DNA of 37,138 nt from Hyphomicrobiales bacterium (GCA_018335895.1 JAGXQU010000060.1:1-37138); one strand, 5' to 3'; positions 23,396 through 33,533 are shown, counted from the first letter of the stretch. A program made the numbers and translations. Notes: a model not told the origin generated them from the letters alone.

Positions 23396-24559
23396 ATGGA
23401 TTTTGAGTTTTCCGAAGAGCAGCAGCTCCTGAAGGACAGCATCGAAGGCCTGCTCGGCGACAAGTACGACTTCGAAACACGGAAGAAGATTCTGGCAAGC
23501 CCCGACGGTTGGAGCCGCGAAATCTGGAAGCAGTATGCGGAGCTTGGTCTGCTCGGATTGCCTTTCTCCGAAGAACACGGCGGAATCTCCGGCGGGCCGG
23601 TCGAAACCATGATCGTGATGAGCGCGATCGGTAACGCACTTGCGCTCGAGCCATACCTGCCGACGGTCGTGCTCGCGGGCGGCTTTATCCGCCGCTTCGG
23701 CACCGACGCGCAGAAGAACAAGTACCTGCCGCAGATCTCGGAAGGTAAAATCACCGGCGCGTTTGCGCATACCGAACGGCAGTCGCGCTACGATCTGTTC
23801 GACGTGAAAACGACCGCGAAGCCCGCCGGCAGCGGTTTCACGCTCGACGGACAGAAGAGTGTGGTGCTGAATGGCGATCAGGCCGATTTCATCATCGTCA
23901 CCGCACGCGTTTCCGGAAGCCAGCGCGATAAGGATGGCCTCGGACTCTTCCTCGTCGATGCGAAAGCGAAGGGGGTGACACGCCGCGGCTATCGCACGCA
24001 GGATGGGCTAACGGCCGCGGAAATTCAGCTTTCCGGCGTAAGCGTTGACGCAGATCAAGTGATCGGCAAGCCCGGTGCGGCATACCCCCTCATCGAGCGG
24101 ATCGTCGATGACGGCATCGCCGCACTCTGCGGCGAAGCGGTCGGCGTATTTTCCGCGCTGACGGAAGCCACCACCGACTATCTGCGCACGCGCAAACAGT
24201 TCGGCGTGAACATCGGTTCGTTCCAGGTGCTGCAACACCGCAACGTGGAAATGCTGATCGCCGCCGAACAGGCAAAAAGCATGGCCTTTCTCGCAACCAT
24301 GATGGTCAACGAGGAGAATGCGGTCACGCGCCGCAAGACGATGTCGGCGGCGAAGACCCAGATCGGCCGCTCCGCGCAATTCGTCGGCGAGCAGGCGATC
24401 CAGCTTCATGGCGGCATCGGCATGACGATGGAACTGAAGACCGGCCACTGGTTCAAGCGGGCGACCGCCATCGACATCCAGTTCGGCGACGCCGACTATC
24501 ATCTCGAGCAATTCGGAAACATGGGCGGCTTCGAACCCGCCGCACAAGCAAAAGAATAA
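23396..24559 (+). CDS. pimD: PimD-like pimeloyl-CoA dehydrogenase, small subunit
   Basis: The second, shorter acyl-CoA dehydrogenase subunit, 387 residues. Recognisable blocks are [20 protein letters not shown] at the N-terminus, [34 protein letters not shown] in place of the usual TEPxAGSD flavin block, [22 protein letters not shown], and [15 protein letters not shown] near the C-terminus. The FAD-site Ser/Thr loop is degenerate compared with PimC, which fits a partner subunit in a heteromer. The start has only a distant purine run (GGGGGAAAGAAAG), so it may depend on reinitiation after pimC. It is 14 bases upstream of the third dehydrogenase gene. Confidence 0.89.
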   Translation: MDFEFSEEQQLLKDSIEGLLGDKYDFETRKKILASPDGWSREIWKQYAELGLLGLPFSEEHGGISGGPVETMIVMSAIGNALALEPYLPTVVLAGGFIRRFGTDAQKNKYLPQISEGKITGAFAHTERQSRYDLFDVKTTAKPAGSGFTLDGQKSVVLNGDQADFIIVTARVSGSQRDKDGLGLFLVDAKAKGVTRRGYRTQDGLTAAEIQLSGVSVDADQVIGKPGAAYPLIERIVDDGIAALCGEAVGVFSALTEATTDYLRTRKQFGVNIGSFQVLQHRNVEMLIAAEQAKSMAFLATMMVNEENAVTRRKTMSAAKTQIGRSAQFVGEQAIQLHGGIGMTMELKTGHWFKRATAIDIQFGDADYHLEQFGNMGGFEPAAQAKE

Positions 24560-24573
24560 GGGAGAGAAAGAAA

Positions 24574-25800
<1,227 letters not shown>

Positions 25801-25829
25801 GCGCACTCACCGGCAACAGCAATAACGAT

Positions 25830-25860
25830 CGTCATGCCCGCGCTTGTCGCGGGCATCTCG
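25830..25860. repeat. Palindromic repeat unit, copy 1
   Basis: A 31-base unit with 9-base arms ATGCCCGCG / CGCGGGCAT around CTTGT. It begins CGTC and ends CTCG. It lies 29 bases after the last gene of the pim-like operon and may act as its terminator or transcript end. It is one of an inverted pair with 25884-25914. The form resembles dispersed palindromic repeats common in Bradyrhizobium-group genomes. Confidence 0.75.
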
Positions 25861-25883
25861 TTTATAAGGCAGCGAGTTCAGAA

Positions 25884-25914
25884 CGAGATGGCCGGGACAA
25901 GCCCGGCCATGACG
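25884..25914. repeat. Palindromic repeat unit, copy 2 (inverted)
   Basis: Same 31-base unit in reverse orientation: arms ATGGCCGGG / CCCGGCCAT around ACAAG. Against copy 1 it differs at four bases, and these form two compensatory C-G/G-C swaps in the stem. It lies 22 bases past the SDR stop, so the pair sits exactly between two convergent genes. Confidence 0.75.
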
Positions 25915-25936
25915 TCAGCTGTTCGGCTTTGAAGTC

Positions 25937-26704
25937 CTACGGCGCAATCGTCACGCCGCCATCCACCACGATCACTTCGCCCGTAATGTAACTTGCTGCC
26001 GGCGACGCCAGAAACGCAGCGACGCCACCGAGTTCGTGCGGTTCGCCGAGACGGCGTAACGGCGTTTTGTTCTCGCGGTCATTGCGGAGCTGCTCGTTCT
26101 CCCAGAGCGCCTTCGCGAAATCCGTCTTGATGAGGCCCGGCGCAATACAGTTCACGCGGATATTCTTGTGGCCCCACTCCTGCGCGTAGTTGCGGGCGAG
26201 CGCGAAGTCCGCGGCCTTTGAAATTCCGTACGTTCCGATCATTGGGGAAGCCCGCAAACCGCCGATCGAAGAGACAATGATGATCGAGCCGCCGCCCTGC
26301 TTCGCCATATCCGGAATCGTAAGATTACAAAGCCAGACATTGCTCTTCACGTTCGAACCCATGATCTTGTCGAAGGCGTCGTCCGTGATTTCGCTCATCG
26401 GGCCGTAAGCGGGATTGACCGCCGCGTTGCAGACCAGAATATCGATGCGGCCGTATTTATCCTTGGTGCCTTTGACGAGCGCCTCGACCTCGTTCTTGCG
26501 CGAGATGTTGCAGGGAATGACGCTCGCCTCGCCGCCGTCGGCGCGAATCGCCTCTGCAACCTCTTCACAGGCGTCCGCTTTGCGGGACGAGACGACGACC
26601 TTGGCGCCGAGCCCCGCCATCGTCTCCGCGATCGAACGGCCGATGCCGCGGCTCGATCCGGTGATCAGCGCGACCTTGCCTGCGATGTCGAATGGCGATT
26701 TCAT
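25937..26704 (-). CDS. Short-chain dehydrogenase/reductase (SDR family)
   Basis: A classical SDR of 255 residues. The nucleotide-binding motif is TGSSRGIGRSIA (residues 16-27), followed by NAAVNPAYG, the catalytic serine in SSIGG, and YGISKAA carrying the Tyr-xxx-Lys pair. The C-terminus has the FabG-like GEVIVVDGGVTIAP. The R/K pattern SSRKADACEE after the second strand suggests NADP(H). Similar proteins are named after mammalian DHRS4 or FabG; the substrate is not readable. It is convergent with the pim-like operon and may take part in the same lipid or acid metabolism, but nothing proves it. GGGAGG lies 10 bases before the ATG. Confidence 0.9.
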   Translation of the reverse strand: MKSPFDIAGKVALITGSSRGIGRSIAETMAGLGAKVVVSSRKADACEEVAEAIRADGGEASVIPCNISRKNEVEALVKGTKDKYGRIDILVCNAAVNPAYGPMSEITDDAFDKIMGSNVKSNVWLCNLTIPDMAKQGGGSIIIVSSIGGLRASPMIGTYGISKAADFALARNYAQEWGHKNIRVNCIAPGLIKTDFAKALWENEQLRNDRENKTPLRRLGEPHELGGVAAFLASPAASYITGEVIVVDGGVTIAP

Positions 26705-26857
26705 TTCCCGTTCCTCCCTGTCGCGCGATTCAAACAGTTTGGACGTAGTTGTCCACCTGCAAGGACAGCGTGCCGCAAGGCGGAAGGTTGTGAGGCCTTA
26801 CATTCGCGGATAGGGTTCGCGCCGATATAAGAGGCGCCTTCGGGGGAGGGGACTGAA

Positions 26858-28276
26858 ATGCACGAACTGAATCGCAAGCTCGGCACGGCCGCGCTTGGTA
26901 TGGCGCTGCTGGCCGCGAGCGCACCGCAGGCTACCGCTGCGGAAATGAACGGAGCTACGCTCGGCCTCGTCTGGGCCCTTCCTTTTGCAGGCATCCTGCT
27001 TTCGATCGCAGTCTTCCCGCTGCTCGCCCCGCATTTCTGGGAACATCATTTCGGAAAGATTTCGGCGTTCTGGGCGGCTCTCGTCGTTATTCCGCTCGCT
27101 CTGGTCTTCGGCACCTCGCCCGCGGTCCACGCGCTCTCCCACACGGCGCTGCTGGAATATATCCCCTTCATCCTTCTGCTGCTCGCGCTCTTCACCGTTG
27201 CCGGCGGCGTCGTGGTTTCGGGCAACCTGCATGGCTCGCCCACGACGAACACGGCGATCCTCGGAATCGGCACGATCCTCGCGAGCATCATCGGCACGAC
27301 CGGCGCCTCGATGGTTCTGATCCGCCCGATCATGCGCGCGAACGACGACCGCAAGCACAACGTGCATGTCATCGTCTTCTTCATCTTTCTCGTCTCCAAT
27401 ATCGGCGGCTCGCTGACGCCGCTCGGCGACCCGCCGCTGTTCCTCGGCTTCCTGCGCGGCGTAGATTTCTTCTGGACCACGACGCATCTGCTGCCTGAAA
27501 CGGCATTCTGCGCTGCCGTATTGCTCGCCGGGTTCTTTGTCCTCGATACGATCATTTACCGGCGCGAAGGACACCTGAAGAAGGATCCCACGCCGGATCG
27601 GCCGATCCGCGTGAAAGGCGGCATCAACTTCATCCTGATCGGCGTCATCATCGCCGCGATCCTGCTCAGCGCGCGCGTGAAGCTCGGCACCTTCACGATC
27701 CTCGGCACCGAAGTTGCGATCCAGAACGTGCTGCGCGACCTCACGATGATCGTGGTCACGCTCGTTTCGCTGCGCTTCACGCCCAAGGCGAGCCACAAAG
27801 CAAACGGCTTTTCCTGGGGACCGATTCAGGAAGTCGCGAAACTGTTCGCCGGCATTTTCGTCACCATCATTCCGGTGCTTGCCATGCTGCAGGCGGGAAA
27901 CAACGGCGCGTTTGCGCCGCTCGTCGCGCTTGTCACCAATCCTGACGGCAGCGCGAATAACATCGCTTATTTCTGGATGACGGGCATCCTTTCCTCGTTC
28001 CTCGACAATGCGCCGACCTATCTGGTGTTCTTCGAACTCGCAGGCGGAGACCCGCAGCAGCTCATGACCAAAGGCGCGCTTACGCTCACCGCGATTTCCG
28101 CAGGCGCGGTGTTCATGGGTGCGAATACGTATATCGGCAACGCGCCGAATTTCATGGTCTACGCGATCGCGCGGAACGGCGGCGTGAAAATGCCGAGCTT
28201 CTTCGGCTACATGCTGTGGTCGGGCGTGATCCTCGTGCCGCTCTTTATCATCGCGACGTTTCTGTTCTTCCGCTGA
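26858..28276 (+). CDS. NhaD/CitM-like sodium:proton antiporter or anion permease
   Basis: A polytopic inner-membrane protein of 472 residues in the ion transporter (IT/ArsB-NhaD) superfamily. A signal-like N-terminus (ALGMALLAASAPQATAAE) is followed by about 11-12 hydrophobic segments. The family blocks are SNIGGSLTPLGDPPLFLGFLRGV (about 177-200), SSFLDNAPTYLVFFELAGG near 380, and GANTYIGNAPNFMVYAIA near 425. The paired helices around these blocks form the transport core. The family includes Na+/H+ antiporters and citrate carriers, so the ion or substrate is uncertain. GGGAGGGG lies 6 bases before the ATG. Its stop directly abuts the stop of the carboxyltransferase gene on the other strand. 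Confidence 0.85.
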   Translation: MHELNRKLGTAALGMALLAASAPQATAAEMNGATLGLVWALPFAGILLSIAVFPLLAPHFWEHHFGKISAFWAALVVIPLALVFGTSPAVHALSHTALLEYIPFILLLLALFTVAGGVVVSGNLHGSPTTNTAILGIGTILASIIGTTGASMVLIRPIMRANDDRKHNVHVIVFFIFLVSNIGGSLTPLGDPPLFLGFLRGVDFFWTTTHLLPETAFCAAVLLAGFFVLDTIIYRREGHLKKDPTPDRPIRVKGGINFILIGVIIAAILLSARVKLGTFTILGTEVAIQNVLRDLTMIVVTLVSLRFTPKASHKANGFSWGPIQEVAKLFAGIFVTIIPVLAMLQAGNNGAFAPLVALVTNPDGSANNIAYFWMTGILSSFLDNAPTYLVFFELAGGDPQQLMTKGALTLTAISAGAVFMGANTYIGNAPNFMVYAIARNGGVKMPSFFGYMLWSGVILVPLFIIATFLFFR

Positions 28277-29824
28277 TCAGGGACGCATCGCCGCCGCGCG
28301 TGGACCTGCCTTGCGGAGTTTCGCCGAGAGATTGGCGAACTCGCAAAGCAGAGGCCGCGTGCTGCGCGGGTCGATGATTTCTTCGGCCATGAAGGTCTCG
28401 GCGGTACGAAACGGCGAACGGAAGCGGTTGAGGCGCTCTTCGATCTCGGAGAGCAGCTTCTTCGGGTCGGAAGACGCCTCAAGCTCGGCGCGATAGGCCG
28501 CTTCGATCCCGCCTTCGATGGGGAGCGAGCCCCAGTCACCCGAGGGCCAGGCGTAGCGGTAATGCAGGCGCGAGTGGTTCATGTGGCCTGCGCCCGCCAC
28601 GCCGAAGCTCTTGCGCACCATGATCGAGCATTGCGGCACTTCGCTCTGGTAGATCGCGGCGAGCGCCTTCGCGCCGAAGCGGATCGTGCCCGCCTTCTCC
28701 GCGTCGGGTCCGATAATGAAGCCCGGGACATCGACGAAATTCACGATCGGAAGATGAAACGTATTCGCGAGATCGATGAAACGCTCCGCCTTGCGCGCGG
28801 CGTCCGCGGTCCAGGCGCCGCCATAAAAGAACGGATCGCTCGCAAGCACCGCGACCGGCCAGCCGTCGAGGCGCGCAAGCGCGGTGATCACCGGGCCGCC
28901 GAACTTGCGTGACATCTCGAAGAGCGTATCCTTGTCCACCACTGCGTTGAGAATCTTCCGCATGTCGTAGACCTTGCGCCGGTCGCGCGGCACGGCGGAG
29001 AGGAGCGATTCTTCGCGCCGCGCCGGATCGTCCGCGGGCGTAAGGCGCTCCGGCAACTCGTTCACCGACGCAGGAAGATAGGAGAGAAACCTTCGCGCCT
29101 TCGCAAAGGCCTCATCTTCGCTCGCGACAACATCGTCCACCGCGCCGGCTTTGGCGTGGATCTCCGCGCCGCCGAGTTCTTCCTTGGTCATGGTGACGCC
29201 AGTACGGGCGACCACAGGCGGGCCCGCGATGAACATCTGCGAGATGCCCTGCACCATCACCGAATAATGACTCGATACCAGACGCGCGGCACCCAGCCCC
29301 GCGACCGAACCCAGGCCGAGCGAAACTACGGGCACGGTGCCGAGGTTCTTCACCACGAAATCCCAGCCGGGATTGTGTGCAAGATAAGTGTAGCCGAGCA
29401 CTTCGATGGTCTTTACCGAACCGCCGCCCCCGGTGCCGTCGATCAGGCGCACGATCGGCAGGCGCAATTCGTTCGCCATCTGCTCGGCATAAACCTGCTT
29501 CTGCATGATCGCGGCATCGCCCGCGCCGCCGCGCACCGTGAAATCGTCGCCACCCACGACAACAGGGCGCGCGTCGATCTTTCCGCGTCCGAGCACGAAA
29601 TTCGCAGGCTGGAAATCGGTCAACTCGCCGTTTGCGTCGTACTTTCCCTTTCCCGCAATCGCGCCGACCTCGTGAAAGGTGTCCTTGTCGAGGAGCCGCG
29701 CGATCCGTTCTCGAACGGTGAGCTTCCCGGCGTCCCTATGCCGCTTCACTTTTTCCTCGCCGCCCATTTTCTTTGCGAGTTCTTCGCGGCGGCGGAGTTC
29801 GTCGAGTTCTTTTTCCCAGCTCAT
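28277..29824 (-). CDS. Acyl-CoA carboxylase carboxyltransferase (beta) subunit
   Basis: A biotin-dependent carboxyltransferase of 515 residues that moves CO2 from carboxybiotin to an acyl-CoA (propionyl-, methylcrotonyl- or similar). Blocks include GKLTVRERIARLLDKDTFHEVG, VVVGGDDFTVRGGAGD, RLIDGTGGGGSVKT, the first oxyanion region SLGLGSVAGLGAARLVSSHYSVMV, and the second crotonase-like half with DVPGFIIGPDAEKAGTIRFGAKA and KSFGVAGAGHM. The ATG at 29824 (MSWEKELDELRRREEL) is the family start; a longer frame begins nine codons earlier without a ribosome site. A small biotinyl carrier gene is divergent, 87 bases away. No biotin carboxylase gene is in the window, so the holoenzyme must borrow one. 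Confidence 0.9.
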   Translation of the reverse strand: MSWEKELDELRRREELAKKMGGEEKVKRHRDAGKLTVRERIARLLDKDTFHEVGAIAGKGKYDANGELTDFQPANFVLGRGKIDARPVVVGGDDFTVRGGAGDAAIMQKQVYAEQMANELRLPIVRLIDGTGGGGSVKTIEVLGYTYLAHNPGWDFVVKNLGTVPVVSLGLGSVAGLGAARLVSSHYSVMVQGISQMFIAGPPVVARTGVTMTKEELGGAEIHAKAGAVDDVVASEDEAFAKARRFLSYLPASVNELPERLTPADDPARREESLLSAVPRDRRKVYDMRKILNAVVDKDTLFEMSRKFGGPVITALARLDGWPVAVLASDPFFYGGAWTADAARKAERFIDLANTFHLPIVNFVDVPGFIIGPDAEKAGTIRFGAKALAAIYQSEVPQCSIMVRKSFGVAGAGHMNHSRLHYRYAWPSGDWGSLPIEGGIEAAYRAELEASSDPKKLLSEIEERLNRFRSPFRTAETFMAEEIIDPRSTRPLLCEFANLSAKLRKAGPRAAAMRP

Positions 29825-29911
29825 GATTTCAACCTGTCCTACGCTTGACATCAGCGCTCGGCAGCAAGAATGCTCTGCGACGGATATTGCATCCGCCGCA
29901 GGAATTCCGAA

Positions 29912-30133
29912 ATGGCCGAGTTCGAAGTCCGCTCCGAAATCGCAGGCGTCGTGCGGACGATCGAAGCCGCCGTGGGCAGCACGCTGGAGCGCGACGGTAC
30001 GCTGCTCGTCCTCGAATCGATGAAGATGGAAATTCCCGTCCTCGTTCCGCAGGGCGGCAAGGTGAAGACGATTTTTGTCGAAGAGGGCGCAATGATCGAG
30101 GAAGGGCAGAAACTCGCGCTGCTTGAAGGATAG
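29912..30133 (+). CDS. Stand-alone biotinyl (biotin carboxyl carrier) domain protein
   Basis: A 73-residue protein that is almost entirely one biotinyl domain: AGVVRTIEAAVGSTLERDGTLLVLESMKMEIPV with the biotin lysine in ESMKME (about residue 39), then FVEEGAMIEEGQKLALLEG. AGGA lies 8 bases before the ATG at 29912; an upstream frame extension to 29870 adds 14 residues that do not fit the domain. It is divergent from the carboxyltransferase gene, which is its probable partner. In most acyl-CoA carboxylases this domain is fused to biotin carboxylase, so a free carrier is less usual. The gene ends 17 bases from the convergent livF stop. Confidence 0.85.
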   Translation: MAEFEVRSEIAGVVRTIEAAVGSTLERDGTLLVLESMKMEIPVLVPQGGKVKTIFVEEGAMIEEGQKLALLEG

Positions 30134-30150
30134 GCTGCGCTGCGGCCCGG

Positions 30151-30864
30151 TTAATGTCCGACGCCGAGATAGGCCTGCCGCACGCCGTCGTCATGCAGGA
30201 GCTTTTCGCCCGAGCCGGAAAGCACGATGCGGCCGTTCTCAATCACATAGCCGCGGTTCGCGAGCTTCAACGACATCGCGACGTTCTGCTCGACCAACAA
30301 TACCGTCAAACCGGCTTCGTTGACCTTGCGGATGGTCTGAAACAGTTCCTGTACCAGCGCAGGCGCAAGGCCCAGCGACGGCTCGTCAAACATGATCAGT
30401 TCGGGCTGTCCCATCAGGCAGCGTCCGATCGCGAGCATCTGCTGCTCGCCGCCAGACATGGTGCCTGCGAACTGCTCGCGCCGCTCGGCCAGGCGCGGGA
30501 ACAGCGAATAGACGCGCTCCATCTCGCTGGAGAGTTTTTCGCGGGCGCGCGGCAGCAACGCGCCCATCTCGAGATTTTCCTGCACCGTCAGTGTCGGAAA
30601 AATCTGGCGGCCTTCCGCGACCTGGCCGATGCCGAGATTGCAAACCACGTAGCTCGGCTTGCCGGTGATGTCGCCGCCCTTGAAGCGGATCGAGCCGCCG
30701 CGCGGGCGCTCGATGCCGGCAATGGTGCGAATGAGGCTCGATTTCCCCGCGCCGTTCGCACCGACGATGGCGACCAGCTCGCCCTGCCCGACTTCGAGCG
30801 AGACGCGGTCCAGCGCCTGCGCGTCGCCGTAGTACAGATCGAGCTCCTTGATCTCGAGGATCAC
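30151..30864 (-). CDS. livF: Liv-type ABC transporter ATPase LivF (second operon)
   Basis: A 237-residue ATPase, the same length as the first LivF. Walker A is GANGAGKSS, the signature is MSGGEQQMLAIGRCLM, Walker B is LIMFDEPSLGLAP and the switch segment is VLLVEQNVAMSL. The start is the GTG at 30864 (reads as MILEIKELDLYYG): GGGAGGA lies 7 bases upstream and the GTGA junction overlaps the livG stop. The frame's ATG at 30888 would add eight residues and ignore this site. It is the last gene of the second liv operon; no obvious terminator separates it from the convergent carrier gene. Confidence 0.93.
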   Translation of the reverse strand: MILEIKELDLYYGDAQALDRVSLEVGQGELVAIVGANGAGKSSLIRTIAGIERPRGGSIRFKGGDITGKPSYVVCNLGIGQVAEGRQIFPTLTVQENLEMGALLPRAREKLSSEMERVYSLFPRLAERREQFAGTMSGGEQQMLAIGRCLMGQPELIMFDEPSLGLAPALVQELFQTIRKVNEAGLTVLLVEQNVAMSLKLANRGYVIENGRIVLSGSGEKLLHDDGVRQAYLGVGH

Positions 30865-31580
30865 AGCGCTTCCTCCCCGAGATAGCATTCCAGCACTTTC
30901 GGATCTTTCGCGATCTGATCGGGTGTGCCGCGCGAGATCAACTCGCCATGATGCAGCACGACGATATTTCCGGCGAGCGCCATCACCGCTCGCATCACAT
31001 GCTCGATAAGGAGAATCGTGAGGCCGCGCTTGTTGAGATCGAGCAGCACGCGCACCATCAGGTCGACTTCGGTCGGGCGCAATCCGGCCATCACCTCGTC
31101 GAGCAAGAGCAGTTTCGGCCTGGTTGCGAGCGCGCGGGCGACTTCGAGCCGCTTGCGATCCGGAAGCGTGAGCGTGGAGGCCGCCTGCATGCGTTTCGGC
31201 GCGAGGCCGAGGACGTCGAGAACTTCTTCCGCGACCTTGCGGGCTTCGACGACCGACGCCGTTGCATTCAATGCGCCGACCACGACGTTATCGAGAACGC
31301 TCAAGCCGGCAAATGGCTTCACGATCTGGAACGTACGGCCGATACCGCCCTTGCAGATTTCGTCGGGGCGCTTGCCACCGATCGCAGCGCCGTTCAGCTT
31401 CACCGATCCGGAGTCGGGTTTGTAGACGCCCGCGATCATATTGAAGCAGGTGGTCTTGCCCGCGCCATTCGGCCCGATCAGGCCGACGATCTTTCCTTCC
31501 GGCACTTCGAAGGTGACGTTCTGCACGGCCTTGAGGCCGCTGAAGCTTTTCGAGATGCCGGAGACTTCGAGGAGTGCCAC
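30861..31580 (-). CDS. livG: Liv-type ABC transporter ATPase LivG (second operon)
   Basis: A 239-residue ATPase. Walker A is GPNGAGKTT, then GIGRTFQIVKPFAGLSVLDNVVVGAL, the LivG-type signature LTLPDRKRLEVARALA in place of LSGGQ, Walker B LLLLDEVMAGLRP (note Val where LivG1 has Pro), and LLIEHVMRAVMALAGNIVVLHHG. The start is a GTG at 31580 with GGAGG 7 bases upstream. A longer frame to 31682 overlaps livM and does not match the family. It begins 2 bases after the livM stop and overlaps livF by four bases. Confidence 0.92.
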   Translation of the reverse strand: MALLEVSGISKSFSGLKAVQNVTFEVPEGKIVGLIGPNGAGKTTCFNMIAGVYKPDSGSVKLNGAAIGGKRPDEICKGGIGRTFQIVKPFAGLSVLDNVVVGALNATASVVEARKVAEEVLDVLGLAPKRMQAASTLTLPDRKRLEVARALATRPKLLLLDEVMAGLRPTEVDLMVRVLLDLNKRGLTILLIEHVMRAVMALAGNIVVLHHGELISRGTPDQIAKDPKVLECYLGEEAL

Positions 31581-31582
31581 GG

Positions 31583-32596
31583 TCAGCCCTCCTTCCGTTC
31601 GGTATCGCGGTCCAGTCCCAGTTTCTTTTTCAGCGGCGGCCAGACGCCGTCGGGAAGAAACATTACGACGACCAGCAGGCAAAATCCGTAGAACACCTGC
31701 TTCACGCCCGGCAAATCGACGCCGAGACGCAGCATCACTTCGCGCAGGCTCTCCGCGAGTCCGGTCAGCAGGAACGCGCCGACGATCGGGCCGAACAGCG
31801 TGCCGATGCCGCCGATGATCGGGCCGAGGATGATTTCGATCGAGCGCGAGATGTGAAACACCTGCTCAGGAAACAGGTTGTTGTAGAAGAACGCGAAGAA
31901 CACGCCGCCGAGCGCGGTAAGTGCCGCCGAAAGCACCACCGCGTACATCTTGTAGCGGAAGATGTTGATGCCGAGCGCTTCCGCCGCCTCGGGACTTTCG
32001 CGGATCGCAAGCCAGTAGTAGCCGGCACGGCTCCGTAAAAGCAGATGACAGAGGATGAATACGGCAACCGTCATGGCGAGCAGAATGTAATAGAACATCC
32101 GCTGGCTGCCGCGCAGGTTGAAGAAATCGTTCTGCGTATAGTTCGCGACCGGAAGGAAAAATCCGCCAGCGCCGCCGACCCACGTGAAGTGATCGAAGCC
32201 GATGCGCGCGAACTCCGCAAACGCGATCGTGAGAATTGCAAAGTAGACGCCGGAGACGCCAAAGCGGAACGCGAGAAAGCCGATGAGTGCTCCGACCGCG
32301 CCGGAAATCGCGAGCGCTGGGAATAGTCCGATCCACGGGCTCACGCCGAATTTCACGTAGAGCGCGGCAGTGATGTATGCGCCGAGACCGATATAGAGCG
32401 CATGCCCCAGCGAAAGCTGACCGGCAAAGCCCATCATGATGTTCCAGCACTGGCCGGCATAGGCGAAATAGAGAATCGTGACGAGCACGACGAGCACGTA
32501 ATCGTTCGCGACCATCGGCGCGAACAGAAGTCCGGCGAAGAACAGCGCGAGCAGTACGAGCGCGGAGCGCGGAACACCGTCGAGAAGAAATTTCAT
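31583..32596 (-). CDS. livM: Liv-type ABC transporter permease LivM (second operon)
   Basis: A 337-residue inner-membrane permease with about ten hydrophobic segments. Family blocks are YAGQCWNIMMGFAGQLSLGHALYIGLGAY (about 45-73), FRFGVSGVYFAILTIAFAEF, the cytoplasmic loop SRAGYYWLAIRESPEAAEALGIN and GPIIGGIGTLFGPIVGAFLLTGLAE. The basic C-terminus (KKKLGLDRDTERKEG) faces the cytoplasm. Its ATG overlaps the livH stop (ATGA), and its stop lies 2 bases before livG, so H-M-G-F are tightly coupled. Confidence 0.92.
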   Translation of the reverse strand: MKFLLDGVPRSALVLLALFFAGLLFAPMVANDYVLVVLVTILYFAYAGQCWNIMMGFAGQLSLGHALYIGLGAYITAALYVKFGVSPWIGLFPALAISGAVGALIGFLAFRFGVSGVYFAILTIAFAEFARIGFDHFTWVGGAGGFFLPVANYTQNDFFNLRGSQRMFYYILLAMTVAVFILCHLLLRSRAGYYWLAIRESPEAAEALGINIFRYKMYAVVLSAALTALGGVFFAFFYNNLFPEQVFHISRSIEIILGPIIGGIGTLFGPIVGAFLLTGLAESLREVMLRLGVDLPGVKQVFYGFCLLVVVMFLPDGVWPPLKKKLGLDRDTERKEG

Positions 32597-33465
32597 GCCG
32601 TTTTCCGTCCCATGATGCCCTGCGGGCGGAAAAGAAGGACGAGCACGAGAATGGCGAACGAGAACATCGTTTTCGCGGACGGCGTGAAGAAGAAGCCGCC
32701 GAGCGCCTCGGTCAGTCCGATCAGAATGCCGCCAACAATCGCGCCGGGCATCGACCCGAGCCCGCCGGTGATCACGATCACGAAGGCCAAGAGGGTGTAG
32801 GCCGGGCCGATCGCGGGGGTAACGTCGGTCACGATCATCAGCATGGTGCCCGCGGCGCCGACACAGGCCGCGCCGATGCCGAAGGTCAGCGCATAAAGCT
32901 GCTTGACGTTGAGGCCGACGACGAGCGCGCCGTGGTAGTTATCCGCGCAGGCGCGGATCGCCTTGCCTGTAAGCGTGAGGCGAAAGAAAGCGAACAATGC
33001 GACCGCAACCAAGAGTGCCGCGATCGCCGCATAAACCTTGCCCGCATCGATGATGACGCCGCCGAGATCGAAGCTGTCGAAAGAGTAAGCGGTGGTAATG
33101 CCCTGCGAATCCGGGCCGAAGATCAGCAGCAGGCCGTTCACCATGACGATGGCGACGGCGACCAGAAGCATGAACTGGCTGTGCTCGGGGCGATTGATGA
33201 ACGGATTAATGATCGCGCGCTGCATCAGATAGCCGAGCGCGAACAGAACCGCCGAGATCGGCACCAGCATGATCAGCGGATCGAGGCCAAGCGCCGAGAA
33301 GAGAACGATCACGAGGTACATCGCGATCGTCATCATCTCGCCGTGCGCAAAATTGACGACCCTGACGACGCCGAAAATCACCGAAAGGCCGAGTGCCATC
33401 AGGCCATAGACAAGGCCCGTCAGCACACCGCTGATTGCGATTTTCAGAATGACTTCGGTTGTCAC
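32593..33465 (-). CDS. livH: Liv-type ABC transporter permease LivH (second operon)
   Basis: A 290-residue permease. Blocks are SGVLTGLVYGLMALGLSVIFGVVRVVNFAHGEMMTI (about 13-48), the loop FRLTLTGKAIRACADNYHGALVVGLN with GIGAACVGAAGTM, and FVIVITGGLGSMPGAIVGGILIG. The start is a GTG at 33465 with GGG 7 bases upstream. It lies 68 bases downstream of livK, with a strong hairpin in the gap that could lower expression of the membrane genes relative to the binding protein. Confidence 0.92.
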   Translation of the reverse strand: MTTEVILKIAISGVLTGLVYGLMALGLSVIFGVVRVVNFAHGEMMTIAMYLVIVLFSALGLDPLIMLVPISAVLFALGYLMQRAIINPFINRPEHSQFMLLVAVAIVMVNGLLLIFGPDSQGITTAYSFDSFDLGGVIIDAGKVYAAIAALLVAVALFAFFRLTLTGKAIRACADNYHGALVVGLNVKQLYALTFGIGAACVGAAGTMLMIVTDVTPAIGPAYTLLAFVIVITGGLGSMPGAIVGGILIGLTEALGGFFFTPSAKTMFSFAILVLVLLFRPQGIMGRKTA

Positions 33466-33487
33466 GGCTTAGCCCTGTGCAGCAACA

Positions 33488-33512
33488 CTCCGGCCGCAGT
33501 TAGCGGCCGGAG
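33488..33512 (-). terminator. Intercistronic hairpin between livK and livH (second operon)
   Basis: CTCCGGCCGC and GCGGCCGGAG make a perfect 10-base-pair GC stem around AGTTA. On the minus strand no good U run follows, so it is more likely a partial terminator or a 3'-end protector of the livK message than a complete stop. Such elements are usual between binding-protein and permease genes. Confidence 0.65.
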
Positions 33513-33533
33513 CAATTGTTATGCAAACGCTGC

